Below, piece by piece: positions 15,566 to 23,593 of a DNA stretch of 64,000 bases. Where the stretch lies: positions 124,001-188,000 of the forward strand of contig JBBRYX010000004.1 of assembly GCA_038237225.1 (NCBI GenBank), read 5' to 3'. Within the stretch, counting starts at the first letter, position 1; each line of letters starts with the position of its first letter. The notes beneath the pieces are model-generated. The model searched no databases. It was not told the DNA's origin and saw nothing but the letters and a program-made list of their open reading frames with translations. The position numbers were made by a program, and so were the translations under genes. Source of the DNA: DASVUC01 sp038237225 (lineage in GTDB: Bacteria > Planctomycetota > Phycisphaerae > Tepidisphaerales > Tepidisphaeraceae).

Positions 15566-16153
15566 ATGAAAACCGGTGGGGAAAAAATCCGCCGCTCTTT
15601 CTACGCGCGCGATGCGAGCGATGTCGCCTCGGATTTGCTGGGAAAGATCCTCGTCCATCGCATCCGCGGGAAGGAGCTGCGCGCCCGAATCGTGGAAACG
15701 GAAGCTTATGTCGGAGAGCACGATCTGGCCTGCCACGCATCGAAGGGCCGCACAGGCCGCACGGAAATCATGTATGGCCCCGCCGGTCACGCGTATGTTT
15801 ATTTCATCTACGGCATGTATGACATGCTCAACATCGTCTGCGCTGACGAAGGCAACGCGCAGGCGGTTCTGATCCGAGCGGCCGAAGCGCTGGATCCCTG
15901 GGATGAGGACCTATCGGGACCGGGGAAGTTATGCCGGGAGATGGGGATCAAGGTAGCGATGAATGGCGAGGATCTGGTGGGCGATCGGCTGTTTCTGTTG
16001 GATGCGCCGGCGCCGGAGAACATCGTGAAGGACAAGCGGGTGGGCGTGGATTATGCGGGGGAGTGGACGCACGAACTGCTGCGATTTTACGATGCGAAAA
16101 GCGCGGCGGTATCGAAACGCCCGGGGAAAAAGAAACGCCGGCGATCACTGTGA
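15566..16153 (+). CDS. DNA-3-methyladenine glycosylase (AAG/MPG family)
   Basis: Monofunctional base-excision glycosylase for alkylated purines, 195 residues. The RIVETEAYVGEHDLACHA block includes the catalytic glutamate (about residue 43), RTEIMYGPAGHAYVYFIYGMYDMLNIVC supplies the intercalating and substrate-pocket region, and the C-terminal half has AVLIRAAEAL and GPGKLCREMGI. It starts four bases after the aminotransferase stop, so the two are probably co-transcribed. The alternative ATG at 15576 is out of frame. Confidence 0.92.
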   Translation: MKTGGEKIRRSFYARDASDVASDLLGKILVHRIRGKELRARIVETEAYVGEHDLACHASKGRTGRTEIMYGPAGHAYVYFIYGMYDMLNIVCADEGNAQAVLIRAAEALDPWDEDLSGPGKLCREMGIKVAMNGEDLVGDRLFLLDAPAPENIVKDKRVGVDYAGEWTHELLRFYDAKSAAVSKRPGKKKRRRSL

Positions 16154-16158
16154 TCGCC
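16140..16158. terminator. Palindrome between convergent genes
   Basis: GGCGATCAC-T-GTGATCGCC is a perfect 9-bp palindrome with a one-base centre. It overlaps the glycosylase stop and lies 29 bases from the end of the convergent RNase E/G gene. It could act as a bidirectional terminator, but there is no U-tract. Confidence 0.45.
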
Positions 16159-16186
16159 AGCGTGTCTATTCAAAACAAAATCGAAC

Positions 16187-19100
16187 TCAATCGTAGTCAT
16201 CCGGAATCGCATCGAGATCCCGGTAGGACCTCGGCCGGCTTTGCGCGGGCGGCGGGGCGGCCGGCTCGTCGCTCATCAGGTGCTTGTCCGTCGAGCCCGT
16301 CCGCTCGACACGCGGCGGGGGCGGTTGATTCTGCGGCCTGGGCGGCTGGTCGCTCCGCTGCTGGGGCGGAACACGCTGCGGCTGCGGGCGATTGTTTGGA
16401 CGATCATTCCCGTAACGCTGATTCGTCCGCGGCTGCCCTCCGCGTGGTTGGGCGCCGCGCGGTGGTCCACCGCGCTGGAAGCCAGCACCACCACGGCGCT
16501 GAAAGCCGCCCCGCTGCGGAGTTGCGCGAGGCGGCGGATTCAGTTCGTTGCCCGGCTCCGGTTTCTCCTCGTCATGGTGCACAGGCTTCACCAGCGGCGG
16601 CGCCACTTGCTGCGGTACGGGCCGAGGCGCCGGTCGGGTCGGAGCATTCTGCGGCCGGGTCGAAGCATTCTGCGGCCGGGTCGAAGCATTCTGCGGCCGG
16701 GTCGAAGCATTCTGCGGCCGGGGCTGCGGTCGCGCCTCCTGCTGTTGCGGGGGACGCTGAGCCGCCGGACCGTTGTTTTCGCGGTTATCGACCAACGGCT
16801 GCCCGTTGTCGCCGCCCGACTGCTCCTGATTCTCACGACGACGACGATGACGCCGGCCGCCACGACGACGCCGGCGGCGCTGGCCTTCCTCATCGTCCTG
16901 CTTAGCGCGGCCCCGCGGACCCGAGCCTTCGCCGTGGGGTGCATTCTCTTCGCGATCTTCACCTTCGACGTCGCCGGCATCGTTACCGGCGTCGGATTTG
17001 CCATCCGCGGCTGTTTCGCCTGGTGCGTCTACATCAGCAGTCGCCTCGGCGCCTCCATCCGCGGATGAGTCTACGGTTCGGATCTCGAGCACTTCGCCTT
17101 CGAACTCCTCACCCGTGGGTTCCTCATGCTCGGTATCCGCAGCCGCCTGAGCGGGAATCACGGGCTTTGCCGGCGCGGCACCAGGACGCTGCGGGCGCTG
17201 CCCGCGATTATCCCGATCTCGCGAATCGCGCGGCCCGCCACGATTATCTCGGTCATCGCGACCGCGGCCGCGTCCTCCGCCGCCACCGCCTCCGCCTCGC
17301 TGATTGCGATCTCGATTGCCGCCGCCGCCACTGCCTCCGCCTCGCTGATTGCGATCTCGATTGCCGCGATCGTAGCGTTCGAATTCGCCGGGCGGACGAT
17401 CACCGATCTCGCTACCGCCGTCTTCGAAATCCACCACGTCACTTTCAGGCGCCCCGGCAGGCGCACCGGTCACCGGCTGCTTTGCGGACTCGATGGGTTC
17501 GGCAGGGATTGAAGCGTCTTCGCGCTCGTGCGCCTCGACCTCGGCCTCGCCGTCTTCAATTTCGAAGCGCTCTTCCTCGCGCGGTTGAGATCCGCCGCGA
17601 TCGCCTCGTCCGCGTTGGGCGCCATCGCGCCCGCCACGGCCGGCAGGTCTGCGATCATCGGGACGATTTCGGGATGCGCCGGTGGGTCGGGTGTTGAGCT
17701 GCGTGGTGTGCGGGATCGCTTCGACTGATGCAAGCTGCGGCAAAACCACAAGCCCGTCGCGAGCGTCGAACAGCGCCAGCCGCTGCTCATCGAGGCCCAG
17801 TGATTGATCGGAACGGATCGATATCGACTTCTTCGTAGCGTCTTCCAGGCTCGCAAGCTGCACGCGGCGCCTGTTGAGCAGATGAAACGCGACGTCCGGG
17901 CAAACCGCGAGCTCCACCCGAGCAACCTTCAGGTCGTTCAGACCAATCGCCAGCCGGCGCATCACGTCGATACTCATGCTCTCCGGCGTCTTCACCAGGC
18001 CGCCGCCCTTGCAATGCGGGCAGTCGAAATAGATCGAGCGCTTCAACGAAGGCCGCATGCGCTGCCGGGTCATCTCGATAATTCCGAACTGGCTCATGCG
18101 AAGCATCTTGGTCTTGGCGCGGTCATCTTTGAGATTTTCGTGAAGCTTCTCCTCGACCTCGCGACGGTGGCGCTCGTAGCGCAGGTCGATAAAGTCGCAG
18201 ATAATCACGCCGCCCAGATCGCGAAGCCGAAGCTGCCGCGGAATTTCGTCCGCCGCTTCCATGTCGGTCTTGAATGCGGTCGTTTCCGCATCGGCATGGT
18301 CGCGGAATTTTCCGCTGTTCACGTCGATCGCGACAATCGCTTCCGTCGAATCGATGACCAGCGAGCCGCCGCTTGGCAGCGGGACATGCCGCGAATACAT
18401 CCGCTCGATCTCAGCCTCGATGCCGTACTTGTGAAACAGCGGCATCGTTTCTTCGTACAGCTCCACCTTGTTCTTCGCGCGCGGGCTCGAAAGCTTGATC
18501 ACTTCCTTGACCCGCTTCACCACGTCCTTGCTGTCGGCGACGATCTTCTCAACATCCGTTGTATACACATCGCGAACGGTGCGGGTAACCAGATCGCCTT
18601 CGGTGTACAGCTCCACCGGCGACGGCTTCTCCTGAAGCTTCTCGATCTGCGCCCACAGGCGAGAAAGATAGGTCAGATCGCGCTGAATCTCCGTCTTGCT
18701 TCGCCCCACGCCAGCAGTTCGGATGATGAATCCAACGCCCTTCGGCGGCTTGAGCGAATCCAGGATCGTCCGCAGCCGGCGGCGCTCTTCCTCATCTTCA
18801 ATCTTCTTGCTGATCCCCATTTTGTTCATGCCCGGCATCATCACGAGAATGCGCCCGGGAATGGAAACGTAGGTCGAGAGCGTCGGGCCTTTGGTCCCGA
18901 TCCCTTCCTTGATGATCTGCACGATGATGTCGTCGCCGCGGCGCAGGCACTTCTGGATCGGCGGCCGATCGTGCCGCGCCATCTTGCGCCCGACCGCTTC
19001 GTGAATGTCCTCACCCTTCTTGCCGAAGTACTGGGGCATCAAGTCGCTGATGTGCAGAAACCCGTTGCGACCCAATCCAAAATCAACGAAGGCGGCCTGG

Positions 19101-19261
19101 ATGCTCGCTTCGACATTAGTCACCCGCCCCTTGTAAATATTCCCGACATGCGAAGTGGAGCTGGTTCGCTCCATATAAAGCTCTTCGAGCTTTCCGTTCT
19201 CCAGGAGAGCGATGCGGCACTCTTCGCCCTCGGAGACGTTAATCAACATCTCTTTTGCCAT
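16187..19261 (-). CDS. rne: Ribonuclease E/G family endoribonuclease with long RGG-rich tail
   Basis: Endonuclease of mRNA decay and rRNA processing, 1024 residues. Residues 1-130 hold the N-terminal region with the S1 domain (VGNIYKGRVTNVEASIQAAFVDFG). The DNase I-like catalytic part has both metal aspartates in AIVAIDVNSG (about residue 313) and GGVIICDFIDL (about 355). The zinc-link CPHCKGGG follows (about 415). Beyond roughly residue 520 the protein is a disordered tail rich in Arg, Gly, Asn, Gln and acidic residues, with GGGG/RGG clusters and four copies of QNASTRP-like heptads (16650-16720). Such tails scaffold degradosomes or bind RNA. The exact partners here are unknown. Confidence 0.93.
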   Translation of the reverse strand: MAKEMLINVSEGEECRIALLENGKLEELYMERTSSTSHVGNIYKGRVTNVEASIQAAFVDFGLGRNGFLHISDLMPQYFGKKGEDIHEAVGRKMARHDRPPIQKCLRRGDDIIVQIIKEGIGTKGPTLSTYVSIPGRILVMMPGMNKMGISKKIEDEEERRRLRTILDSLKPPKGVGFIIRTAGVGRSKTEIQRDLTYLSRLWAQIEKLQEKPSPVELYTEGDLVTRTVRDVYTTDVEKIVADSKDVVKRVKEVIKLSSPRAKNKVELYEETMPLFHKYGIEAEIERMYSRHVPLPSGGSLVIDSTEAIVAIDVNSGKFRDHADAETTAFKTDMEAADEIPRQLRLRDLGGVIICDFIDLRYERHRREVEEKLHENLKDDRAKTKMLRMSQFGIIEMTRQRMRPSLKRSIYFDCPHCKGGGLVKTPESMSIDVMRRLAIGLNDLKVARVELAVCPDVAFHLLNRRRVQLASLEDATKKSISIRSDQSLGLDEQRLALFDARDGLVVLPQLASVEAIPHTTQLNTRPTGASRNRPDDRRPAGRGGRDGAQRGRGDRGGSQPREEERFEIEDGEAEVEAHEREDASIPAEPIESAKQPVTGAPAGAPESDVVDFEDGGSEIGDRPPGEFERYDRGNRDRNQRGGGSGGGGNRDRNQRGGGGGGGGRGRGRDDRDNRGGPRDSRDRDNRGQRPQRPGAAPAKPVIPAQAAADTEHEEPTGEEFEGEVLEIRTVDSSADGGAEATADVDAPGETAADGKSDAGNDAGDVEGEDREENAPHGEGSGPRGRAKQDDEEGQRRRRRRGGRRHRRRRENQEQSGGDNGQPLVDNRENNGPAAQRPPQQQEARPQPRPQNASTRPQNASTRPQNASTRPQNAPTRPAPRPVPQQVAPPLVKPVHHDEEKPEPGNELNPPPRATPQRGGFQRRGGAGFQRGGPPRGAQPRGGQPRTNQRYGNDRPNNRPQPQRVPPQQRSDQPPRPQNQPPPPRVERTGSTDKHLMSDEPAAPPPAQSRPRSYRDLDAIPDDYD

Positions 19262-19265
19262 TATG

Positions 19266-19362
19266 TGTGTTGTCCGTTGTCAGTTGTCAGTTGCGGGTCA
19301 CGATCCGGAGACGCGTCATTCGCATCTGCAACGGACAACGGACCACGGACAACTGACAAAAC
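19266..19362. repeat. Inverted repeat of the CAACTGACAACGGACAACGG family
   Basis: The spacer between ptsI and rne consists of arms GTTGTCCGTTGTCAGTTGTC and CAACGGACAACGGACCACGG/ACAACTGAC, forming a long imperfect palindrome. A second copy fills the spacer upstream of ptsI at 21113-21205. Confidence 0.8.
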
Positions 19363-19363
19363 C

Positions 19364-21106
19364 TTAAAATGCCTCTGGGATGATTTTCCGCGTTTCTTCG
19401 CGGAGATAATGCATCACCTGTCGTTCGCTATCGAAGCTCATCACCTTGCGCGCCACGCGGCGGGCGTTTTCCATGGTGGTCGAGCGAATAATCTTCTTAA
19501 CCTCCGGAATATCCGGCCCGTTCATACTGAAGTTAGTCAGTCCCAACCCGAGCAGCAAAAGAGTGTACAACGGATCGCCCGCCATTTCACCACACACGCT
19601 CACACTAATGTTATTTCGGCCACCGGCACGAATCACGTCCCGAACCAGCGCCAGAACCGCCGGATGCGCCGGACAGAAGAGCCCGGCAACCCGCTCGTTG
19701 GTGCGATCGACGGCCAGCGTGTACTGCACCAGGTCATTCGTTCCGATCGAGAAGAAGTTCACTTCCTTCGCAAAATGGGTCGCCATCAGGGCTGCCGACG
19801 GGACCTCGATCATGATCCCGATCGAAATTTCACGCCGAAACGCAATGCCTTCATCTTCAAGCTCTTCCATGACATCGTTCAGAATCATCTTTGCCTGGCG
19901 AAGCTCCATCAGCGTGCTGATCATGGGGAACATGATGCGGACATCGCCCAGCACGCTGACGCGCATGATCGCCCGGAGCTGCTTCTTGAACATCGGAATG
20001 TCATGCAGGCACATGCGGATCGAGCGATCGCCCAGGAAGGGATTGCGCTCGGGATTCGCCGCCTTCTCCTGCGTGTACTTGTCGGCGCCGAGATCCAGCG
20101 TGCGAATGACCAGCGGCCGGCCGCCAAGTCGGTTCAGCGCATCGGCGTAAGCGGCGTAGTGATCTTCTTCCGTCGGCTCATGATCGGTCTTGGCGAGATA
20201 AAGAAACTCAGTGCGGTATAGGCCGATGCCTTCAGCGCCGCGAGTGATCGCGCCGTCGATGTCTTCAGGAAACTCAATGTTGGCCCACAAGCTGACGTGA
20301 TGATGATCCTGCGTTTCGCCGGGAAGCTTCGCGATCGTCTGAAGCTCTTCCTCAAACTTGATCTGCTTGCGGGCGAGTTCGCGGTGCTCGATGAGTTGAT
20401 CTTCGTCCGGGTTAACGATCAACACCCCGCGGTTGCCGTCGATGATCACGAGGTCGCCGCCGGCAACTTCGGCGGTAATGTTTCCCAGCCCCACCACCGC
20501 GGGGATTCCCATCGCGCGGGCGACGATTGCAGTGTGGCTGGTTCGCCCGCCGACATCCGTTGCAAAACCGCGCACATGGAGTTTGTCGAGCGCCGCGGTC
20601 TGGCTCGGAAGCATATCGTGGGCAATCACGATCACATCGCGCGTGAGGTGCGAGAGGTCCTCGCGCTTCTGACCGACCAGTTGCCGCATCAGCCGGCGTT
20701 CGATGTCGTAAATATCCTTCACGCGATCGGCAAAATATTTATCGCTCATCAACTGAAAGCGCTGCGCGTACTGCCGCAGGACCATGCTGACGGCGTATTC
20801 CGCGCTCCAGCGGTTCTTGCCGATCTCACTGAGCATCTGTTTGAGCAGTGACTTATCCCGCAGGATACCAAGGTGAAAATCAAAGATTCCGCTGATCTCC
20901 CCCCCATGATTCTTCTTCATCTCGTCGCGCAACACGACAAGATCCTTCGCGGAATCCTCCATCGCTTTCCCCACCCGCTCCACCTCGTTCGACTCCCCCC
21001 CCGCTTCCACCTGACGGCGCGGCACCACAATGTCCTCGGCATCCAGCACAACGGCCGTACCGATGACAACTCCGGGGGAAACTCCAATGCCTTTCTTGAT
21101 TTCCAT
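19364..21106 (-). CDS. ptsI: PTS enzyme I (phosphoenolpyruvate-protein phosphotransferase)
   Basis: Transfers phosphate from PEP to HPr. The 580-residue protein has the N-terminal HPr-binding and phosphohistidine domain with the active histidine in GGRTSHTAIVARAMGIPAVVG (about residue 189) and the PEP-binding TIM barrel with GIGLYRTEFLYL, RTLDLGADKY, the metal and PEP loop FFSIGTNDLVQYTLAVDR and the catalytic cysteine in SVCGEMAGDP. The start at 21106 (MEIKKGIGVSPGV) is preferred over 21205, because the extra 33 residues are translated repeat DNA. ptsH lies 105 bases upstream. Confidence 0.95.
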   Translation of the reverse strand: MEIKKGIGVSPGVVIGTAVVLDAEDIVVPRRQVEAGGESNEVERVGKAMEDSAKDLVVLRDEMKKNHGGEISGIFDFHLGILRDKSLLKQMLSEIGKNRWSAEYAVSMVLRQYAQRFQLMSDKYFADRVKDIYDIERRLMRQLVGQKREDLSHLTRDVIVIAHDMLPSQTAALDKLHVRGFATDVGGRTSHTAIVARAMGIPAVVGLGNITAEVAGGDLVIIDGNRGVLIVNPDEDQLIEHRELARKQIKFEEELQTIAKLPGETQDHHHVSLWANIEFPEDIDGAITRGAEGIGLYRTEFLYLAKTDHEPTEEDHYAAYADALNRLGGRPLVIRTLDLGADKYTQEKAANPERNPFLGDRSIRMCLHDIPMFKKQLRAIMRVSVLGDVRIMFPMISTLMELRQAKMILNDVMEELEDEGIAFRREISIGIMIEVPSAALMATHFAKEVNFFSIGTNDLVQYTLAVDRTNERVAGLFCPAHPAVLALVRDVIRAGGRNNISVSVCGEMAGDPLYTLLLLGLGLTNFSMNGPDIPEVKKIIRSTTMENARRVARKVMSFDSERQVMHYLREETRKIIPEAF

Positions 21107-21112
21107 TTTCTG

Positions 21113-21205
21113 TCGGTGGTCGGTGGTCGGTGGTCGGTGGTCAGTTGTCAGTTGTTGACTGGGTCTCCGTCTCTTCTTCAGCAACTGACAACGGACAACG
21201 GACAC
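21113..21205. repeat. Second copy of the CAACTGACAACGG palindromic repeat plus GGTGGTC satellite
   Basis: The leader of ptsI contains about four copies of a 7-bp CGGTGGT unit next to arms CAGTTGTCAGTTGTTG and CAACTGACAACGGACAACGG, the same family as 19266-19362. Confidence 0.8.
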
Positions 21206-21211
21206 CCGACA

Positions 21212-21493
21212 TCACTCCTCACCAAACTTGCTCTCGAACAATTCCGCGAGTTGCTGCACGGCGGCTTCGGCGTCTTCACCCTCGGCTTCGATCTTGAGCG
21301 GTGTGCCTTCGGTGGCGGCGAGGATAATCACCTGCATCACACTCTTTCCATCCGCGGTCTCGGGTTCTTCTCCGCCCTTGTAAACGGTGACCGTGCTTTT
21401 GAACTGATTGGCCAGATCCACAAGCTGCATCGCCGGACGCGCGTGCAGCCCGAGTTTGTTGCTGACGAGGATTTCCCGGGTGGCCGTGGGCAT
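21212..21493 (-). CDS. ptsH: Phosphocarrier protein HPr
   Basis: Small PTS phosphocarrier of 93 residues. The phosphorylated histidine is His17 in NKLGLHARPA. The regulatory serine site is present as Ser51 in DGKSVMQV, followed by the AATEGTPLKIEAEGEDAEAA segment. Retention of the serine suggests control by an HPr kinase, but no hprK lies in the window. It sits 18 bases downstream of the IIA gene. Confidence 0.95.
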   Translation of the reverse strand: MPTATREILVSNKLGLHARPAMQLVDLANQFKSTVTVYKGGEEPETADGKSVMQVIILAATEGTPLKIEAEGEDAEAAVQQLAELFESKFGEE

Positions 21494-21511
21494 GGTGCGA
21501 TCGCCGTCTGC

Positions 21512-21982
21512 TTAAGCCTTGCCCTGATCGGCCTCGTCGAGGAGGTCGCAGATCGCCTGCCGCGTCGCGCTCCCGCGAAGAAAACGCCGGAACATATCCT
21601 TCTGAAGGTTGGTGAAGATGATGTTCATCGCCTGCAGGTGCTGCTGCGGCTGATTCTCCGGGCTCAGCAGAAGCACCACGCTGTATACCGGTTGATGATC
21701 GAGGGCGGCAAAGTCGATCCCGCCCGTGCTCCGCCCGACCGTGCCCGCCATCTTCGTGATCGCCGGATGCTTGACGTGAGGAACCGCAACCCCCTTCCCG
21801 AACCCCGTCGAGCCGTTCTGCTCGCGCTTCAGGATCGCCGCCACCACCTCATCCACCGATTCCTGCGGAAGCGCCCCGGCCCCGGCTAAGGACGCAACCA
21901 ACTCGCGCAGCGCCCCGTCCCGATCCGCAGCCTTTAAATCCGCGACGACCGCCTCTGAGACAATGAAATCCTTGAGCTTCAT
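21512..21982 (-). CDS. ptsN: PTS IIA component, PtsN/fructose-like
   Basis: EIIA-type-2 domain protein of 156 residues. The active histidine lies in GKGVAVPHVKHPAI (about residue 66), and the remaining core (SVVLLLSPENQPQQHLQAMNII) is intact. No IIB or IIC domain is attached and no sugar permease is nearby, so a regulatory role like PtsN (EIIA-Ntr) is likely. The start at 21982 gives MKLKDFIV; the longer frame to 22111 translates a repeat. The pairing with hpf upstream is the arrangement seen next to rpoN in many bacteria, but rpoN is not here. Confidence 0.88.
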   Translation of the reverse strand: MKLKDFIVSEAVVADLKAADRDGALRELVASLAGAGALPQESVDEVVAAILKREQNGSTGFGKGVAVPHVKHPAITKMAGTVGRSTGGIDFAALDHQPVYSVVLLLSPENQPQQHLQAMNIIFTNLQKDMFRRFLRGSATRQAICDLLDEADQGKA

Positions 21983-22056
21983 ATGCCTGTGTACACTCCA
22001 GAACTCTATTGTGGAGGCTTTCGCCCCTGGATGCAAAGGGCAGCCCGCAAGCGGAA

Positions 22057-22183
22057 AATCCGAAGCACGAAATCCGAAATCCGAAACAAACGCGAAATTC
22101 GAATTCTTCAAACGACTTTTTGCGATCTGCTTCTTGGTGCTTTGAATTTGTTTCGGATTTCGTGCTTCGGATTTCGGATTTTA
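22057..22183. repeat. Inverted repeat AATCCGAAGCACGAAATCCG
   Basis: The left arm is AATCCGAAGCACGAAATCCG continuing into CGAAACAAA. The right arm is its complement, TTTGTTTCGGATTTCGTGCTTCGG. They face each other across about 55 bases between hpf and ptsN. The element overlaps the last bases of hpf. It looks like a dispersed planctomycete palindrome and may form a long hairpin between the two coding regions. Confidence 0.8.
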
Positions 22184-22513
22184 GTCCGAGCCCGCGCGCT
22201 TCGCCGGCTCCTCATTGGGATGCTTCCGGTTCCGGAACTTCTTCTTGTGCTCGCTGAGTTGCCGCTCGAGCTTATGGACGCAGCCATCCACGCAGGCGTA
22301 CGCATCGCCGTCGCCGTGGTGAACGATGAACAGGTTTTTGTGTTCCGCGTTGACGATCATTTCGACGAGCACGCTTTCCTTCTTGTTGTCGAAGATCACT
22401 TCGATTTCCTGAATCCGGTCATAATACTTCGTGAGCTTGCCGGCTTTCTCCGTCGCAAAGGTTTTAAGGGCCTCGGATACTTCCATGTGCCGCGATGAAA
22501 CTGTGACGATCAC
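22181..22513 (-). CDS. hpf: Ribosome hibernation promoting factor (HPF/RaiA family, short form)
   Basis: Binds the 30S decoding centre and blocks translation in slow growth. The product has about 110 residues with the beta-alpha-beta-beta-beta-alpha fold: IVTVSSRHMEVSEALKTFATEKAGKL, then EIEVIFDNKKESVLVEMIV, then GDAYACVDGCVHKLERQLSEHKKKF. The C-terminal dimerisation domain of long HPF is absent. GTG 22513 is chosen because AAGGAGAGG lies 6 bases upstream; a longer frame to 22549 starts at TTG with no ribosome site. Confidence 0.88.
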   Translation of the reverse strand: MIVTVSSRHMEVSEALKTFATEKAGKLTKYYDRIQEIEVIFDNKKESVLVEMIVNAEHKNLFIVHHGDGDAYACVDGCVHKLERQLSEHKKKFRNRKHPNEEPAKRAGSD

Positions 22514-22606
22514 GCTGACCTCTCCTTCATGCAAAGGCTTTTGGGACAAACAGCCTGTAAAAATGATAGTACCCCAAATGCCTCCGTTTGACCGCGCTTG
22601 AAAGGC

Positions 22607-23482
22607 CTAACTTGCGGCACGACGTTCCTGATCCGAAGCCACAGATGGTTCCATCAGAATTCCGGTCGGGGCGGGCTGATCGGCCGACAACGTGGGGATG
22701 CTCTGCGCGGCAATGACCCCTCCGCTGACGAGCATGCGCATGGCTTCTTCGACGCTGATCGGTAGCTCAACCACAGCCGAGCGCGGCACAATCAGCACAT
22801 AACCGGTAAATGCAGTCGGCGTCGAGGGAACAAACACAGTCACCATCTCATCGCCCGTGAATTCCGCGAGCGGTCGCGGCCCCGCGCCCGTCACCAGGCC
22901 GATCGACCAAATCCCCTTTTCGTGCGGCTGCACCGCAACCACATGGCTGGCGACAAATTGCGAACTTCGGTTTGAGAGTATGAAATCGGTGATCTGCTTC
23001 ACGGATGGATAAATCGCGCGAATGAGCGGAAGCCGCATCACGGCTGTTTCGATCAATCGATAAAACGCCCGGCCGATGAAGTTCCCAATGAACACGCCGA
23101 CGATGTAGATCAGCAGAACCGCCAGCAAAACACCGAGGACGCGCGTCGAAACGTCGTCGCCGCTCCAGTAGCGCCCGATATAGCCGGCGGGCTCCGAACG
23201 AACCATGCCCGCTCCGGCAAGTTGCAGCCAGGCCCACTTGATGCCGAAGATCAGGTGCCGGCCCAGATATTCCCAGAGAAAGTTCCACGCCCAGACCAGA
23301 AGCCAGAAGGTAATCAACGTAGGAAGCAGCGCCGCCATGCCGCTGAGAAAAAATCGGCGGAAGTCCTGAGCAAAGGTTGGACGGTGCAGCAGACCGGGTT
23401 GGTTGGGATGGTTGGTCAAGTTGGCCTGAACGGCGCAATCGAGTGAAGCCCGCACCCGCGCGCTGACCCAATCGCTTTGCAC
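22607..23482 (-). CDS. DUF502 membrane protein
   Basis: The 291-residue protein has two hydrophobic segments (about residues 48-70 and 120-145) followed by a soluble domain with the DUF502 blocks PLIRAIYPSVKQITDFIL, GIWSIGLVTGAG and VFVPSTPTAFTGYVLIVPR. DUF502 proteins are inner-membrane proteins of uncertain function found in proteobacteria, planctomycetes and plants (COV proteins). The N-terminal 35 residues are not conserved in type, so a later start is possible. Confidence 0.85.
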   Translation of the reverse strand: MQSDWVSARVRASLDCAVQANLTNHPNQPGLLHRPTFAQDFRRFFLSGMAALLPTLITFWLLVWAWNFLWEYLGRHLIFGIKWAWLQLAGAGMVRSEPAGYIGRYWSGDDVSTRVLGVLLAVLLIYIVGVFIGNFIGRAFYRLIETAVMRLPLIRAIYPSVKQITDFILSNRSSQFVASHVVAVQPHEKGIWSIGLVTGAGPRPLAEFTGDEMVTVFVPSTPTAFTGYVLIVPRSAVVELPISVEEAMRMLVSGGVIAAQSIPTLSADQPAPTGILMEPSVASDQERRAAS

Positions 23483-23593
23483 GATTCTAGGGAATTGTTG
23501 AAAAGATCAAGCTCCAACTGTCGCGCATTGGACCGCGGGCTCCCGCCACGCGGCTAAACCTAACGGTGCATCGCTTGTCACCTCCAATCCTTC

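Noticed and set aside
16640..16725. Repeat cluster resembling a regulatory array
   Set aside because: It is the coding repeat for QNASTRP-like heptads in the RNase E/G tail.
17804..20221. 805-codon open frame on the plus strand
   Set aside because: It lies antisense to RNase E/G and enzyme I, both certain genes. GC-rich codon bias keeps the opposite strand open; the translation is Arg/His/Leu-rich with no domain.
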